From: Bacteroidota bacterium
GTDB taxonomy: Bacteria > Bacteroidota > Bacteroidia > Bacteroidales > F082
Reading direction: 5' to 3'
DNA: 14,763 bases
NCBI GenBank assembly: GCA_023396415.1
Contig: JAEWWJ010000072.1
Span: 1-14,763 of the forward strand
Positions within the stretch are counted from its first letter, which is position 1. Each line of letters starts with the position of its first letter. Positions 14,413 to 14,763 of the stretch are shown piece after piece. The notes beneath the pieces are model-generated. The model was not told the DNA's origin and did not search any database. It saw only the letters and a program-made list of their open reading frames with translations. The position numbers and the translations under genes were made by a program.

Positions 14413-14420
14413 TATCTTTG
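14413..14420 (+). promoter_or_regulatory. -7 box of the mfd promoter
   Basis: TATCTTTG matches TAnnTTTG exactly and ends 20 nt before the proposed TTG start of mfd. The -33 region is weak (CTG at 14390-14392, 20 nt upstream). A start of transcription a few bases downstream would leave a leader of roughly 10-15 nt. Confidence 0.5.
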
Positions 14421-14440
14421 CCCCTCTAAAAAAGTAACCA

Positions 14441-14763
14441 TTGGGTCAATTTTCCCTCAAAACCGTCTTTCAGGCTCATCCGGTAATACAATCGGTTTCA
14501 GAAGCAATTTCACACCGTCAACATCTCATTCTTAACGGATTGACCGGATCTTCTAAAGCGCTTTACAGCAGTGCTATTGTTGATAAGGTGGGTGGCCAAC
14601 ATTTGATTGTTTGTACCGATAAGGAGTCGGCAGCCTATTTTTACAACGATTTGGAAAATCTTTTTGAGGAGCGCAATTTGGATTACAACAAAAAACAAGT
14701 GTTGTTTTATCCCACTTCTTACAAAAAACCTTACGAGCCCGAAAAGGCCGACAATACCTATAT
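14441..14763 (+). CDS. mfd: Transcription-repair coupling factor Mfd, 5' part only
   Basis: An open frame runs off the right edge, giving the first 107 residues. The residues around HLILNGLTGSSKALYSS and LIVCTDKESAAYFYNDLENL, and then VLFYPTSYKKPYEPEKADN, match the N-terminal UvrB-like module of Bacteroidota Mfd (a degenerate P-loop-like GLxGSS, then a segment equivalent to FFPxSYxxPY). Mfd removes RNA polymerase stalled at DNA lesions and recruits UvrA. An in-frame TAA at 14435-14437 lies just upstream and there is no in-frame ATG before the conserved region, so TTG at 14441 is the most likely start. The preceding TATCTTTG promoter box supports this. It is divergent from the sugar-enzyme block and functionally unrelated to it. 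The helicase and translocation domains lie outside the window. Confidence 0.85.
   Translation, partial: MGQFSLKTVFQAHPVIQSVSEAISHRQHLILNGLTGSSKALYSSAIVDKVGGQHLIVCTDKESAAYFYNDLENLFEERNLDYNKKQVLFYPTSYKKPYEPEKADNTY

Noticed and set aside
1..14763. CRISPR array, tRNA, rRNA, insertion sequence or phage-type genes
   Set aside because: No regularly spaced repeats, transposase or integrase motifs, terminal inverted repeats, or cloverleaf-like sequences were seen on either strand by eye.

Overview
The window looks like part of a Bacteroidota chromosome (order not determinable). The evidence is a GH97 glycoside hydrolase, Bacteroidota-type -7 promoter boxes (TAnnTTTG), A/T-rich leaders with no evident Shine-Dalgarno sequence, moderately AT-rich DNA, and an Mfd N-terminus resembling Bacteroidota homologues. 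Housekeeping genes sit at both edges: the 3' end of a nucleoside (probably uridine) phosphorylase on the left (1-381, +) and the 5' end of mfd on the right (from 14441, +). Between them lie two convergent gene blocks devoted to cell-envelope glycan assembly and modification.

The left block (539-8761, + strand) has five genes separated by only 1, 1, 4 and 3 nt, so it is almost certainly one operon. In order it encodes an MBOAT O-acyltransferase (AlgI/DltB type), an anchored AlgX/AlgJ-like SGNH-fold partner, a polytopic membrane protein of unknown function with GT-C-like layout, a second GT-C-like polytopic protein with a C-terminal soluble domain, and an exported GH97 glycosidase whose active-site residues fit the retaining subgroup. 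It is preceded by an AT-rich terminator, an inverted repeat and a plausible promoter.

The right block (14281 to 8782, - strand) encodes, in transcription order, a WbpD/WlbB-like left-handed beta-helix N-acetyltransferase, UDP-glucose 4-epimerase (GalE), dTDP-glucose 4,6-dehydratase (RfbB/RmlB), a GT-C-like protein clearly paralogous to the one in the left block, and a DPM1-like GT2 polyprenyl-phosphate glycosyltransferase. Gaps here are 37-87 nt, and there may be internal promoters. It diverges from mfd across a 159-nt intergenic region. The two blocks meet tail to tail with 20 nt between stop codons.

Working model (inference): the right block makes activated sugars and loads one onto a polyprenyl phosphate. 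The paralogous GT-C-like proteins move such sugars onto an acceptor outside the inner membrane. The MBOAT/SGNH pair acylates the product and the GH97 trims it. The acceptor is not identifiable here: there is no flippase, polymerase, ligase or SusC/SusD pair. The individual families are known. The potentially new element is the combination, especially the two diverged GT-C paralogues with appended soluble domains plus the uncharacterised polytopic protein coupled to an O-acylation pair.
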